Source: Sphingobacterium chuzhouense | Lineage (GTDB): Bacteria > Bacteroidota > Bacteroidia > Sphingobacteriales > Sphingobacteriaceae | DNA: 64,000 nt | Assembly: GCF_014692525.1 (NCBI RefSeq) | Contig: NZ_JACNYL010000002.1 | Coordinates: forward strand, 372,001-436,000 | Direction: 5' to 3' | Shown: positions 46,866 to 56,189 of the stretch, one piece after another | Layout of the letters: each line of letters starts with the position of its first letter | How positions within the stretch are numbered: position 1 is the first letter of the stretch | The notes under the pieces: generated by a model | Seen by the model: only the letters and a program-made list of their open reading frames with translations | The model's database searches: none | What the model was told of the DNA's origin: nothing | Position numbers and translations under genes: made by a program

Positions 46866-48698
46866 CTAATCAATAAATTGCTGCATATCAATCAACCGTT
46901 TATATAGCCCGTCTTTTGCAATGAGATCGTGATGGTTACCCTGTTCCACAACCTGTCCATTTTCAATCACTACAATATTATCTGCATTTTGAATCGTACT
47001 TAAACGGTGGGCAATAACCACAGTTGTTCTATTCTCCATCAGTTTATAGAGCGAGTCCTGCACTAATTTTTCTGATTCCGTATCTAATGCAGAGGTTGCC
47101 TCGTCCAATAACATAATCGGAGGATTCCGCAGTACCGCCCGGGCGATACATATACGTTGCCGCTGACCGCCGGATAATTTAGCTCCACGGTCACCGATAT
47201 TTGTTTCGTAACCATTTTCTGTTTTCAAGATGAAATCGTGCGCATTCGCAATGCGTGCTGCATGTTCCACTTCTTCCATTGTCGCGCTCGGTTGAGCAAA
47301 AGCAATGTTATTAAATATGGTATCGTTGAACAATACCGTTTCCTGATTGACAGTGCCGATCAATGTCCGTAACGATTCCTGTTGAAGGTCACGCACATCG
47401 ACGCCATCTACCACGATAGCCCCTCCGGTCACGTCCATAAACCTCGGAATCAAATCAACCAACGTCGATTTCCCACCTCCGGACGGCCCAACCAAAGCAA
47501 TTGTTTTGCCCTTCGGTATCTCGATATTAATATTACGCAAAATCTGTTTTTCACCATACGCAAAATTCACATCTTTAAACGCTATCTCATGGTTAAAACC
47601 ATGTACCGGCCTTGCATCAGGTTTATCGATTACTGCGTTACGTTCATCGATAAGTTCCAATACACGTTCGCCCGCTGCGATACCATTGTGGATACTTGAA
47701 AAAGATTCTGTCAAAGCTTTCGCCGGACGCATCACTTGTGAGAAAATACCGATATAAGCTATAAACTCAGATGCGGACAACTCCCCCTGTCCGGTTAGGA
47801 CTAAATTCCCTCCATACAATAAAATAACCGCCACCATCACTACACCAAGCAATTCGGAAACAGGTGAACTCATTTGCTGTCTACGCACCATTCTCCGCAG
47901 TATCTTCGAATAATGCTCACTTTCCCCGTTAAAACGGTCTTTGACAAATGGAATAGCGTTAAATGCTTTGATGATTTTCACGCCTGAAAGTGCCTCGTCC
48001 AAATACGAAATCATGTTCGCGTAAGACTGCTGCGCTTCCCGGGCCTGTTCACGCAATCTTTTCACAATTAAAGAGATTAAAAAGGCTGAAACGGGAATAA
48101 CCGCTATTGAAAATAGGGTCAATTTAGCAGAAAAACTGAATAGAACCACTATATACGCAATAAGCTGTAAGGGCTCTTTAAAAGCAACTTGCAAGGTCGA
48201 TGTTACAGAAAACTGTACCACTTGTACATCCGATGCTATTTTTGACATCACGTCCCCTTTCCTGCTGTTTGTAAAAAAACCTACGTGGAGATCCATCACA
48301 TTATTGAAGACCGCCTTACGTAAATTTAAAAGTGTATGGATTCGCAAATTTTCCATTACCCGCTGTGACAGGTAACGAAATAGATTACTGATAAATACAG
48401 ATGTGACAATAACGATACAGACATATTTTAAGGCTTCGTACGGGCCAATATCATAATACAATTTATCCGCCAAATACATAAACCAATCTCCCATATCGTA
48501 GCCATCTGGCTTTATCGGGGTATCTGCAGGATTCACATCCACATTGCCTGTCCCTTTAAACAATACCTGCAATAACGGAGCTAATAAAGCAAGGTTAAGT
48601 GTACCGAAAACCACCGTAATAATGGTACAGATAATATAAGGAACAGCATATTTCCCGATAGGTTTTGCAAAAGATAACAGTCTAAAGTATGTCTTCAT
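46866..48698 (-). CDS. MsbA-like ABC transporter, fused permease and ATPase
   Basis: A 610-residue half-transporter: six transmembrane helices (about 1-320) then an ABC domain with Walker A GPSGGGKST, signature LSGGQRQRI, Walker B PIMLLDEATSALD and switch AHRLST. A periplasmic loop with NPADTPIKPDGYDMGDW follows the first helix pair. Such dimers flip lipid A core or export lipids or drugs. It is monocistronic; a -7 box TACTTTTG lies at 48723-48716 on the minus strand. Confidence 0.92.
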   Translation of the reverse strand: MKTYFRLLSFAKPIGKYAVPYIICTIITVVFGTLNLALLAPLLQVLFKGTGNVDVNPADTPIKPDGYDMGDWFMYLADKLYYDIGPYEALKYVCIVIVTSVFISNLFRYLSQRVMENLRIHTLLNLRKAVFNNVMDLHVGFFTNSRKGDVMSKIASDVQVVQFSVTSTLQVAFKEPLQLIAYIVVLFSFSAKLTLFSIAVIPVSAFLISLIVKRLREQAREAQQSYANMISYLDEALSGVKIIKAFNAIPFVKDRFNGESEHYSKILRRMVRRQQMSSPVSELLGVVMVAVILLYGGNLVLTGQGELSASEFIAYIGIFSQVMRPAKALTESFSSIHNGIAAGERVLELIDERNAVIDKPDARPVHGFNHEIAFKDVNFAYGEKQILRNINIEIPKGKTIALVGPSGGGKSTLVDLIPRFMDVTGGAIVVDGVDVRDLQQESLRTLIGTVNQETVLFNDTIFNNIAFAQPSATMEEVEHAARIANAHDFILKTENGYETNIGDRGAKLSGGQRQRICIARAVLRNPPIMLLDEATSALDTESEKLVQDSLYKLMENRTTVVIAHRLSTIQNADNIVVIENGQVVEQGNHHDLIAKDGLYKRLIDMQQFID

Positions 48699-48860
48699 GT
48701 ACTATATTAAGACTACAAAAGTAACAAACAAATACGTTTTACCTAATCTAAAAGCATCAACATAACCCTATTGTTGCAATGTTTTGATATTTTCCTATTA
48801 AATGCGATTCTTTATTGCATTAAATCTGTAATTTAGGCGCTAAATTTCAAATTTATTAAT

Positions 48861-50036
48861 ATGCACATAGAAGTTGCCCATAGACTACAACATACAGAGG
48901 AGTATTACTTCTCCAAAAAGTTGCGGGAAATTGACGAGATGAATAAGCACGGGGCACAGGTGATTAACTTAGGTATCGGGAGTCCCGATCTGCCGCCACA
49001 TCCAGATGTACTACGTGTTTTAAGCGAAGAAGCAAGTAAAAACCATACACACGGCTATCAAAGTTATAGAGGAGCCGCGATTCTTCGAGAAGCTATGGCC
49101 GATTGGTATCAACGCTATTATAGTGTAAATTTAAACCCGCAAACAGAGATCCTCCCCCTTATTGGTTCAAAAGAAGGCATCGTGCATATCTGTATGACGT
49201 ATTTACAAGAAGGTGATGAGGTATTGATCCCCAATCCAGGCTATCCGGCTTATACAAGCGCGGTAAGAGTAAGCGGCGCGACAGCAATCTCTTACGAATT
49301 AATTGCCGAAAATAATTGGCAACCTGATTTTGAGACGCTGGAAAAAAGCGATTTAAGTAAAGTGAAAATGATGTGGATTAACTATCCTCATATGCCTACC
49401 GGAGCATCCGCTACTATGGAATTGTTTGAACGAGTTGTAGCTTTCGGCAAGAAACATAATATATTGATTTGCCACGACAATCCTTACAGCTTCATATTAA
49501 ATGATAAGCCGCTCAGCTTAATGGCTGTGCCAGGAGCGAAAGACGTTGCTATTGAACTGAACTCTTTGAGCAAATCATCTAATATGGCGGGTTGGCGCAT
49601 TGGCATGCTGATAGCTGACGAAAGCCGTATCAACGAAATCTTGCGTTTTAAAAGCAATATGGATTCGGGGATGTTTCTACCACTCCAATTGGCTGCGGCA
49701 ACGGCGCTCCGACTGGATCCCTCCTGGTATTCCGAACTTAATGCTGTTTATGCAAAAAGACGGGAAAAGGTTTTTCATATCATGGATATATTGGCATGTG
49801 ACTATAATCGTGCTCAAGTCGGACTTTTCGTTTGGGCAAAAGTTCCCGGCAAGTATACAGACGGATATACATTAAGTGATGATATCCTGCATCAATCACA
49901 TGTATTCATTACACCTGGCGGAATATTCGGTAGCGCAGGCGAACAGTATATCCGTATCAGCCTGTGTGCAAAAGAGGAAGTATTCGATCAAGCTATCGAA
50001 CGGATAAAAGCATCCGGAACAAAGAATAAGCATTAG
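48861..50036 (+). CDS. PLP-dependent aminotransferase class I/II, probably aromatic or aspartate type
   Basis: A 391-residue fold-type I aminotransferase with the PLP lysine K238 in SLSKSSNMAGWRIGM, the aspartate in CHDNPYSF and the substrate arginine region near the C-terminus (YIRISLC). The usual YPNNPTGA is YPHMPTGA, as in Bacteroidota relatives next to pheA or tyrA. It is followed closely by prephenate dehydrogenase, so a role in phenylalanine or tyrosine synthesis is likely. Confidence 0.88.
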   Translation: MHIEVAHRLQHTEEYYFSKKLREIDEMNKHGAQVINLGIGSPDLPPHPDVLRVLSEEASKNHTHGYQSYRGAAILREAMADWYQRYYSVNLNPQTEILPLIGSKEGIVHICMTYLQEGDEVLIPNPGYPAYTSAVRVSGATAISYELIAENNWQPDFETLEKSDLSKVKMMWINYPHMPTGASATMELFERVVAFGKKHNILICHDNPYSFILNDKPLSLMAVPGAKDVAIELNSLSKSSNMAGWRIGMLIADESRINEILRFKSNMDSGMFLPLQLAAATALRLDPSWYSELNAVYAKRREKVFHIMDILACDYNRAQVGLFVWAKVPGKYTDGYTLSDDILHQSHVFITPGGIFGSAGEQYIRISLCAKEEVFDQAIERIKASGTKNKH

Positions 50037-50061
50037 GAATTAAAAATTGGAATCACAAAAA

Positions 50062-50901
50062 ATGAACATAACTATTGTCGGCGTTGGATTAATTGGCGGG
50101 TCTATCGGCATCCGTTTAAAAGAAACCCAATTCGCGAAAAAGATAATCGGTGTAGAGAAGAACGAGGCCAACGCAAAAAAAGCTTTGCAGCTGGGACTCG
50201 TTGATGAAATCCAATCACTAGATGACGCTATTGCATCCAGCCGAATTATTGTCTTGACTGTACCTGTAGATGCGATCATGCACATGCTACCAAGCATTTT
50301 AGACAAGGTGACCAATCAAGTGGTTATTGACATGGGATCTACAAAAACAAACATTTTACGTTTGATAGCAGATCATCCTAACCGTGGGCGGTATATCGCA
50401 GCCCACCCGATGGCGGGTACAGAATATTCGGGACCGGAAGCCGCCATTCCCAATCTATATAAAGATAAGGTGATGGTGTATGTGGAAGCATTCAAAACAG
50501 ATGAAGACGCTTTTGAGCTAGCCGATGCGCTGACGGAACAACTGGAAATGAAAACAACATTCATGACCGCCGAGGAACACGACATGCATACGGCTTATGT
50601 ATCGCATATCTCCCACCTTACTTCTTTCGCACTTGCATTGACTGTTTTGGAAAAAGAAAAATCACAGGGACGTATTTTTGAACTTGCAGGCTCTGGATTC
50701 GAATCCACTGTTCGTCTGGCAAAATCATCTCCCGACATGTGGACGCCTATCTTTAAACAAAACCGTGAGAATGTATTAGAAGTATTGGAAGAGCATATTA
50801 AACAACTGCAAAATCTATATACAAAATTAGATAAAGAAGATTACGAAGGATTACATAAACTAATAAAGAAATCCAATAAAATAAAAAGGATCATTAAATA
50901 A
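50062..50901 (+). CDS. tyrA: Prephenate dehydrogenase TyrA
   Basis: A 279-residue enzyme: NAD-binding GVGLIGGSIG (residues 6-15), VIDMGSTKTNI, AAHPMAGTEYSGP (substrate) and HTAYVSHISHL. It converts prephenate to 4-hydroxyphenylpyruvate, the precursor of tyrosine. The ATG at 50062 is preferred to a TTG 15 bases upstream. It begins 25 bases after the aminotransferase stop, which would then complete tyrosine formation. Confidence 0.93.
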   Translation: MNITIVGVGLIGGSIGIRLKETQFAKKIIGVEKNEANAKKALQLGLVDEIQSLDDAIASSRIIVLTVPVDAIMHMLPSILDKVTNQVVIDMGSTKTNILRLIADHPNRGRYIAAHPMAGTEYSGPEAAIPNLYKDKVMVYVEAFKTDEDAFELADALTEQLEMKTTFMTAEEHDMHTAYVSHISHLTSFALALTVLEKEKSQGRIFELAGSGFESTVRLAKSSPDMWTPIFKQNRENVLEVLEEHIKQLQNLYTKLDKEDYEGLHKLIKKSNKIKRIIK

Positions 50902-50904
50902 TTA

Positions 50905-50936
50905 TTTGCAAAACACACAACAAAAGTATATTTTTG
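50905..50936 (+). promoter_or_regulatory. his operon promoter
   Basis: -33 TTTG (50905-50908), 20-base spacer, -7 TATTTTTG (50929-50936); the leader peptide ATG follows 17 bases later. Confidence 0.7.
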
Positions 50937-50953
50937 TTGCATTATTAATAAAA

Positions 50954-51013
50954 ATGACTTATTTGTTTACACATCACATCCATTTCCATCATCGCCATTT
51001 TGGCGATATGTAA
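50954..51013 (+). CDS. Histidine operon leader peptide (HisL-like)
   Basis: A 19-residue frame, MTYLFTHHIHFHHRHFGDM, with six histidines in ten positions, lying between the his promoter and hisG. Ribosome stalling at His codons when charged tRNA-His is scarce is the classic attenuation signal. The last His codons overlap a perfect hairpin ATCGCCA / TGGCGAT (50991-51007). A second pairing is possible between ACACATCACAT (50969-50979) and ATGTAATGTGT (51013-51023), with one wobble. Confidence 0.85.
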   Translation: MTYLFTHHIHFHHRHFGDM

Positions 51014-51094
51014 TGTAATGTGTTTCTACGTGAAGCAAAAACCCCGAGTTATCTTTCTTTTATTAATAGTAATAAACATTAAAAATCCTACATT

Positions 51095-51946
51095 TTGAAG
51101 AATCTTAAAATCGCTATCCAAAAATCGGGTAGATTAAATGAAAAATCAGTTCAGTTGCTTAAAAATTGTGGACTTGATTTTGAAAACTATAAAAGTTCCC
51201 TGATCACCACGGTCAATAATTTCAACCTTGAAATATTGTTCCTACGCGATGATGATATTCCCGGATATGTTGCCCAAGGTATTGCAGATTTAGGTATTGT
51301 CGGAGAGAACGTTATTGATGAATCTCAAGAGAAGGTGACGTATTTGCAAAGGCTCGGTTTTGGTCGTTGTACATTAAAGATCGGAATTCCTAAAGACTCC
51401 GATATACAGGAACTCAAAGATCTACAAGGCAAAGCGATAGCGACCACCTACCCTAACATTCTGCAGGAGTTTTTGGCCGAACATAATCTATCAGCTGAGA
51501 TACGGCAAATTTCGGGTTCTGTAGAGATAGCGCCCGGTTTAGGTTTAAGTGACGCCATCTGCGATATTGTTTCTACCGGGGGCACGCTAAAAAGCAACGG
51601 GCTTAAACCCTTTGCAGATGTACGCCGTTCCGAAGCTATTCTTATAGGTCGTGAGGGCTTGACAGAAAATCCTATTCTTTGTGAGCTGTTGCAACGCGTA
51701 CAGTCTGTATTACGTGCGAAAGAAACGAAATACGTTGTATTAAATGTGGAAAAAAATAACCTACCGCAAATAACAGCGTTGTTGCCGGGTGTAAAAAGTC
51801 CAACAGTCGTCCCTCTTGCAGAAGAAGGTTGGGTCGCCGTTCACACCGTTATTCCCGAAGATGATTTCTGGGACAAAATCAATAAATTGAAAGCCGCAGG
51901 CGCACAAGGTATTGTGGTCATGCCAATCGAAAAAATAATACTATAA
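51095..51946 (+). CDS. hisG: ATP phosphoribosyltransferase HisG (long form)
   Basis: A 283-residue enzyme of the long HisG type with a C-terminal regulatory domain. The N-terminus (KNLKIAIQKSGRLNEKS) starts from TTG at 51095; no ATG is available in frame nearby and the family N-terminus matches exactly. Family motifs include GIADLGIVGENVIDE and DAICDIVSTGGTLKSNGL. It joins ATP and PRPP, the first step of histidine synthesis, and is feedback-inhibited by histidine. It overlaps hisD by one base (TAATG). Its 5' region carries a His-rich leader, so it is also controlled by attenuation. Confidence 0.95.
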   Translation: MKNLKIAIQKSGRLNEKSVQLLKNCGLDFENYKSSLITTVNNFNLEILFLRDDDIPGYVAQGIADLGIVGENVIDESQEKVTYLQRLGFGRCTLKIGIPKDSDIQELKDLQGKAIATTYPNILQEFLAEHNLSAEIRQISGSVEIAPGLGLSDAICDIVSTGGTLKSNGLKPFADVRRSEAILIGREGLTENPILCELLQRVQSVLRAKETKYVVLNVEKNNLPQITALLPGVKSPTVVPLAEEGWVAVHTVIPEDDFWDKINKLKAAGAQGIVVMPIEKIIL

Positions 51947-53229
51947 TGTTACAACAGTATTCATTTAACAGTTTAACCGCAGTAGATATCGAACAATTGG
52001 TTACGCGCAATACCGATGCTACACATGCCATTCAAAACGCTGTATCGCAAATCATTGATGATGTCCGCCAACGTGGCGATCAATCGCTCCGAGAACTTGC
52101 ATTAAAGTTCGATAAAGTAGCCCTTGAAAAGCTTTATTTAGAAAAAGAGGATATCCAAGCATTGGCCTCAACCATTACACGCGACCAACAGCGTGCATTG
52201 GAAATTGCCTTTCAAAACATCCATAAATTTCACAGTAGCCAACTCCGTAGAGAGCGGGTCGTTGAAACAATGCCCGGTGTAGCATGTTGGCGTGAGGTAC
52301 GCCCCATTGAAAAAGTAGGATTATATATCCCTGGAGGATCAGCGGTTTTGCCCAGCACTTTGCTGATGCTCGGCGTGCCAGCACGTATTGCCGGTTGCAA
52401 AGAAATCGTGGTATGTTCACCGCCGCAACAAACTGGAAAGATAAACGGTTTCGTCGCCTACTGTTTGCAGCTGCTAAAAATTGAAAAGATATACCTTGTA
52501 GGCGGTGCACAAGCCGTTGCTGCGATGGCGTATGGCACGGAAAGTATACCGAAGGTGGACAAGATATTTGGCCCGGGAAATCAGTTTGTCACCAAAGCAA
52601 AAAGTATGGTGCAGAGCATGGTAAACGTTAGTATTGATATGCCCGCGGGCCCTTCGGAAGTATTGGTAGTGGCCGATCATAGCGCCCAGCCTACATTTGT
52701 TGCCGCCGACTTGCTGGCGCAGGCAGAACACGGCCCCGATAGTCAAGCGGTTCTTGTAGCCACATCAGCAGATATCATTCAGCGGGTTAACGACGAACTT
52801 CAGAAGCAACTCGACGTGCTACCTCGCGCAGAGATAGCGAACATGGCTCTTAAAAATTCATATGCCATTGAGGTGACTGACTTACATGAGGCGCTCGATT
52901 TTTCCAATCGGTATGCTCCGGAACATTTGATACTGGAAACAGACGAATGGAAAAGTTTACTTCCGCGCATTACCAATGCGGGTTCGGTTTTTTTAGGACA
53001 CCTCACACCCGAAAGCGCAGGGGACTACGCTTCTGGAACCAACCATACGCTGCCCACCTCAGGCTACGCTCGGTCTTATTCAGGTGTATCGGTAGACTCT
53101 TTTGTTAAGAAGATCACGTTTCAGCACATTTCACGTGACGGCCTGCTCCATATCGGCTCTACCGTGGAGACATTAGCAGAACTGGAAGGATTGCATGCGC
53201 ATAAAAACGCTATTACGATAAGGAGGTAA
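51946..53229 (+). CDS. hisD: Histidinol dehydrogenase HisD
   Basis: A 427-residue zinc enzyme with VGLYIPGGSAVLPSTLLML, KIFGPGNQFVTKAK, DMPAGPSEVLVVAD and the zinc region HGPDSQAVLVA, ending in HLTPESAGDYASGTNHTLP. It carries out the last two oxidations to histidine. It is coupled to hisG. Unusually for Bacteroidota, no hisC or other his genes follow; NDH-2 is next. Confidence 0.95.
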   Translation: MLQQYSFNSLTAVDIEQLVTRNTDATHAIQNAVSQIIDDVRQRGDQSLRELALKFDKVALEKLYLEKEDIQALASTITRDQQRALEIAFQNIHKFHSSQLRRERVVETMPGVACWREVRPIEKVGLYIPGGSAVLPSTLLMLGVPARIAGCKEIVVCSPPQQTGKINGFVAYCLQLLKIEKIYLVGGAQAVAAMAYGTESIPKVDKIFGPGNQFVTKAKSMVQSMVNVSIDMPAGPSEVLVVADHSAQPTFVAADLLAQAEHGPDSQAVLVATSADIIQRVNDELQKQLDVLPRAEIANMALKNSYAIEVTDLHEALDFSNRYAPEHLILETDEWKSLLPRITNAGSVFLGHLTPESAGDYASGTNHTLPTSGYARSYSGVSVDSFVKKITFQHISRDGLLHIGSTVETLAELEGLHAHKNAITIRR

Positions 53230-53236
53230 TATTTTC

Positions 53237-53244
53237 TATCTTTG
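53237..53244 (+). promoter_or_regulatory. Candidate -7 box of the NDH-2 gene
   Basis: TATCTTTG matches TAnnTTTG, about 82 bases before the ATG. No -33 TTTG at the usual spacing. Confidence 0.4.
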
Positions 53245-53326
53245 CAGCACATTTCCCAAACAAAAGAGCAGAAGGCTTTGTTCTATCTACTGTTAGGTAA
53301 ATACTTATACAAACGAACAGCTTATT

Positions 53327-54628
53327 ATGGCAGATAATAAAAAACACATCGTCGTTGTAGGTGGCGGATTTGCTGGTATAAATTTCATCAAATCTTTAGG
53401 AAAAAATCCTGTCTACAAAGTGACCTTAGTGGATATCAATAATTACAACTTCTTTCCCCCGTTAATTTACCAAGCTGCTACTGCTTTCATCGAAGCATCT
53501 AATATCAGCATGCCTTTCCGTAAAATGTTCAGAAAGCACCAAGGATTTTCTTTCCACCTCGGAAAGTTATTGAATATCCATGCGGAGAGCAACCTCATCG
53601 AAACCGATACAGGCAATATACCATACGATTATTTGGTGTTGGCTACGGGTACAGAAACCAACTTCTTCGGCATGGAGAATGTCAAGAAAAAAGCATTTCC
53701 GATGAAGAATATCACGGATGCGCTAGCTATCCGCAATAAGTTATTACTAAACTTGGAAGATTATATCCAACGGAAAGATGACGCTAACCGAGAGGCGTAC
53801 ATGAACATCGTCGTTGCAGGTGGCGGACCATCTGGCGTGGAGGTATCGGGTATGATTGCAGAACTGAGTGAACGTATTGTTAAAAAAGAGTACCCAGAAT
53901 TAGCGGGTTTAAAACCAACCATCCACCTGGTAGATGCAGGCCCAGCCTTATTAGGGCCAATGAGTACAGTGGCTCAGAAAGAAGCGCTTGAAGTTCTAGA
54001 AAAATTAGGCGTTGATATCACCTTGAACACAGCAGTGAAAGATTATGTAGATGATACGGTTCTCCTAGCTAATGGCGCGGAGATAAAAACCAAAACATTG
54101 ATCTGGACTTCCGGTGTCATCGCCCGTGAGTTACCAGGATTACCCGTTGAAAAATTTGGAAGAGGTCGTCGTGTATTAGTAAACCAATTTAATGCGGTGC
54201 AAGGCTACGATAATATTTTTGCCATCGGCGACATCTGTTTTCAAGATACGGATTCTAAATTTGCAAATGGACACCCACAATTAGCACAAGTGGCTATTCA
54301 ACAGGGGATATTATTGGCAAAGAACATTATCGCAAAAGATCAAGGACAACGGCTAAAACCGTTTTCATATGTGGATAAAGGAAGTATGGCCATTATAGCA
54401 CGTTACAAAGCTGTCGCCGACTTACCAAAGTTTTCTTTTACCGGTTTTTTTGCTTGGCTAACATGGCTACTGATTCACCTCTTCCCTATTGCAGGCTTCC
54501 GTAACAGGTGGAAATTATTGGGAAACTGGGTATGGTCTTTCTATTCTGCCAACTCCGACCTCCGACTCATAATCCGTAGTGAACGAAAACGGGATAACAA
54601 GGAAGTAAGGACCAACATACCTGGTTAA
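53327..54628 (+). CDS. ndh: Type II NADH:quinone oxidoreductase (NDH-2)
   Basis: A 433-residue FAD protein: first dinucleotide loop VVVGGGFAGINFIKSL, second VVAGGGPSGVEVSGMIAEL, FAD motif NIFAIGDICF and the quinone-side AQVAIQQGILLAKNI. C-terminal amphipathic helices (FFAWLTWLLIHLFPIAGF) bind the membrane. It passes electrons from NADH to menaquinone without proton pumping. It has its own promoter box after hisD. Confidence 0.92.
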   Translation: MADNKKHIVVVGGGFAGINFIKSLGKNPVYKVTLVDINNYNFFPPLIYQAATAFIEASNISMPFRKMFRKHQGFSFHLGKLLNIHAESNLIETDTGNIPYDYLVLATGTETNFFGMENVKKKAFPMKNITDALAIRNKLLLNLEDYIQRKDDANREAYMNIVVAGGGPSGVEVSGMIAELSERIVKKEYPELAGLKPTIHLVDAGPALLGPMSTVAQKEALEVLEKLGVDITLNTAVKDYVDDTVLLANGAEIKTKTLIWTSGVIARELPGLPVEKFGRGRRVLVNQFNAVQGYDNIFAIGDICFQDTDSKFANGHPQLAQVAIQQGILLAKNIIAKDQGQRLKPFSYVDKGSMAIIARYKAVADLPKFSFTGFFAWLTWLLIHLFPIAGFRNRWKLLGNWVWSFYSANSDLRLIIRSERKRDNKEVRTNIPG

Positions 54629-54672
54629 TCCATTTCTTAACATACATCAATAAATTAGATATAAGCTTGCCA

Positions 54673-54680
54673 TAACTTTG
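54673..54680 (+). promoter_or_regulatory. Candidate -7 box of the pirin gene
   Basis: TAACTTTG matches TAnnTTTG and ends 20 bases before the ATG at 54701. It argues against a GTG start at 54680, which it overlaps. Confidence 0.45.
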
Positions 54681-54700
54681 TGTTATCAAACAATAAAGTT

Positions 54701-55423
54701 ATGGCAAAATCAATTTTACACAAAGCAGATTCCCGAGGAAAAGCAGACCATGGATGGCTGAGAAGCTTCCATACTTTTAGTTTTGCTTCGTATCATAATC
54801 CCGATCGTGTACATTTTGGTGCCCTGCGTGTGCTAAATGATGACCGGGTTGACGGTGGCCAAGGGTTTGGTGAACACCCCCATAATAACATGGAAATAAT
54901 TTCCATTCCATTGAAAGGGGAACTGAAGCACCGCGACAATATGGGGAATGAGGGCATCATCAAGCCCGGCGAAATCCAGGTAATGAGTGCCGGTACAGGT
55001 ATTTACCATTCGGAGTTCAACAACATGTCCAATGAGGCTACCGAATTCCTTCAAATCTGGGTTTTTCCAAATAAACGTAACGTTGATCCACGCTACGATC
55101 AAGCCAAGTTACACTACCAACAACAGCCCAATCAGCTAGAACAAATCCTTTCTCCAAACCCAGAAGAACAAGGCGTATGGATACATCAACATGCCTGGTT
55201 TCATATTGGCCTGCTCGAGAATGGAAATAGCACGGAATATACGCTCAAGGACCCGGCAAACAATGGCGTATACATTTTTGTTCTTAACGGTAGTGTGAGG
55301 ATTGGTGACCAAGTTTTAGACAAACGTGATGGTTACGGACTGTGGGAGACTGAAAGATTCACGCTTGAAGCTACTGCAGATGCAGAGATATTATTAATGG
55401 AAGTTCCAATGGAGATACAATAA
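54701..55423 (+). CDS. Pirin family protein (bicupin)
   Basis: A 240-residue cytosolic bicupin: HTFSFASYHNPDRVHFGALR and GFGEHPHNNMEIISIPLKGE with metal histidines, then MSAGTGIYHSEFN. Bacterial pirins of this kind often have quercetin 2,3-dioxygenase activity or act as redox sensors; the true substrate is not known. yceI follows 28 bases later, so the two may be co-transcribed. Confidence 0.9.
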   Translation: MAKSILHKADSRGKADHGWLRSFHTFSFASYHNPDRVHFGALRVLNDDRVDGGQGFGEHPHNNMEIISIPLKGELKHRDNMGNEGIIKPGEIQVMSAGTGIYHSEFNNMSNEATEFLQIWVFPNKRNVDPRYDQAKLHYQQQPNQLEQILSPNPEEQGVWIHQHAWFHIGLLENGNSTEYTLKDPANNGVYIFVLNGSVRIGDQVLDKRDGYGLWETERFTLEATADAEILLMEVPMEIQ

Positions 55424-55451
55424 GAATTAATTATTTAAAAACATCAATAAA

Positions 55452-56030
55452 ATGAAAAAGTTAACTTTATTTTTCGCATTCCTATTCGTTTCGATAGGAT
55501 TGTTTGCCCAGACAACTTGGACGGCAGACCCGTACCATTCTAAATTAGGCTTTACGGTCACACACTTGGGAATCGCGGATGTTCCCGGTCATTTTAACGC
55601 GTACGATGTATCTATCGTTTCGGCTAAAGAAGATTTTAGTGATGCTATTATCGAATTGACTGTACAGACAAATTCGATAGACACGAGAGTAGAACCTAGG
55701 GATAACCATTTAAAAAGTGCTGATTTCTTCGATGCTGAAAAACATCCTACGATGACGTTTAAAAGCACTTCTATTGAAAAATCTGGGCAAGATACGTATA
55801 CGCTTAAAGGAGATCTCACCTTATTAGGTGTTACGAAACCTGTTACCATGACGATGAAACATCGGGGAACTACACAAAATCCAAATGCTGACGGTGCTCC
55901 TGTAGCGGGTATCCAAATTACAGGTGAGATCAAGCGGTCTGATTTCGGCTTAGGATCTAAATTCCCTGCGCCCATGATCAGTGACGAAGTAGGGATAAAA
56001 GCGGATGGCGAATTTGGCCATAAAAAATAA
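55452..56030 (+). CDS. YceI family lipid-binding periplasmic protein
   Basis: A 192-residue lipocalin-like protein: signal peptide MKKLTLFFAFLFVSIGLFAQ, then DPYHSKLGFTVTHLGIADVP and GDLTLLGVTKPVTMTMKHRG. YceI proteins bind long isoprenoids such as polyprenol or quinone precursors in the periplasm. It precedes a clear terminator and follows the pirin gene, a pairing often seen in Bacteroidota. Confidence 0.92.
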   Translation: MKKLTLFFAFLFVSIGLFAQTTWTADPYHSKLGFTVTHLGIADVPGHFNAYDVSIVSAKEDFSDAIIELTVQTNSIDTRVEPRDNHLKSADFFDAEKHPTMTFKSTSIEKSGQDTYTLKGDLTLLGVTKPVTMTMKHRGTTQNPNADGAPVAGIQITGEIKRSDFGLGSKFPAPMISDEVGIKADGEFGHKK

Positions 56031-56049
56031 TACCGCAAATGTATATATA

Positions 56050-56081
56050 GAAAGAAGTCCAATAAAAATTGGGCTTCTTTC
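56050..56081 (+). terminator. Terminator after yceI
   Basis: A 14-bp stem GAAAGAAGTCCAAT / ATTGGGCTTCTTTC (one G-U pair) with a four-base A loop, 20 bases after the stop. Confidence 0.85.
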
Positions 56082-56189
56082 ATTACACCTCAATTTACGC
56101 TGAAACATATTTGTTTCTTTGCGTGCAGTTCGAAAAGATTTTGAAATTGGTGTGGATGAGAAATAAATCGCTATCCGGTTCACTTCCTG

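Noticed and set aside
48788-48835. Short frame with two Phe codons before the aminotransferase, as an aromatic leader
   Set aside because: Only two Phe codons in nine and no paired hairpins; not convincing next to the his leader.
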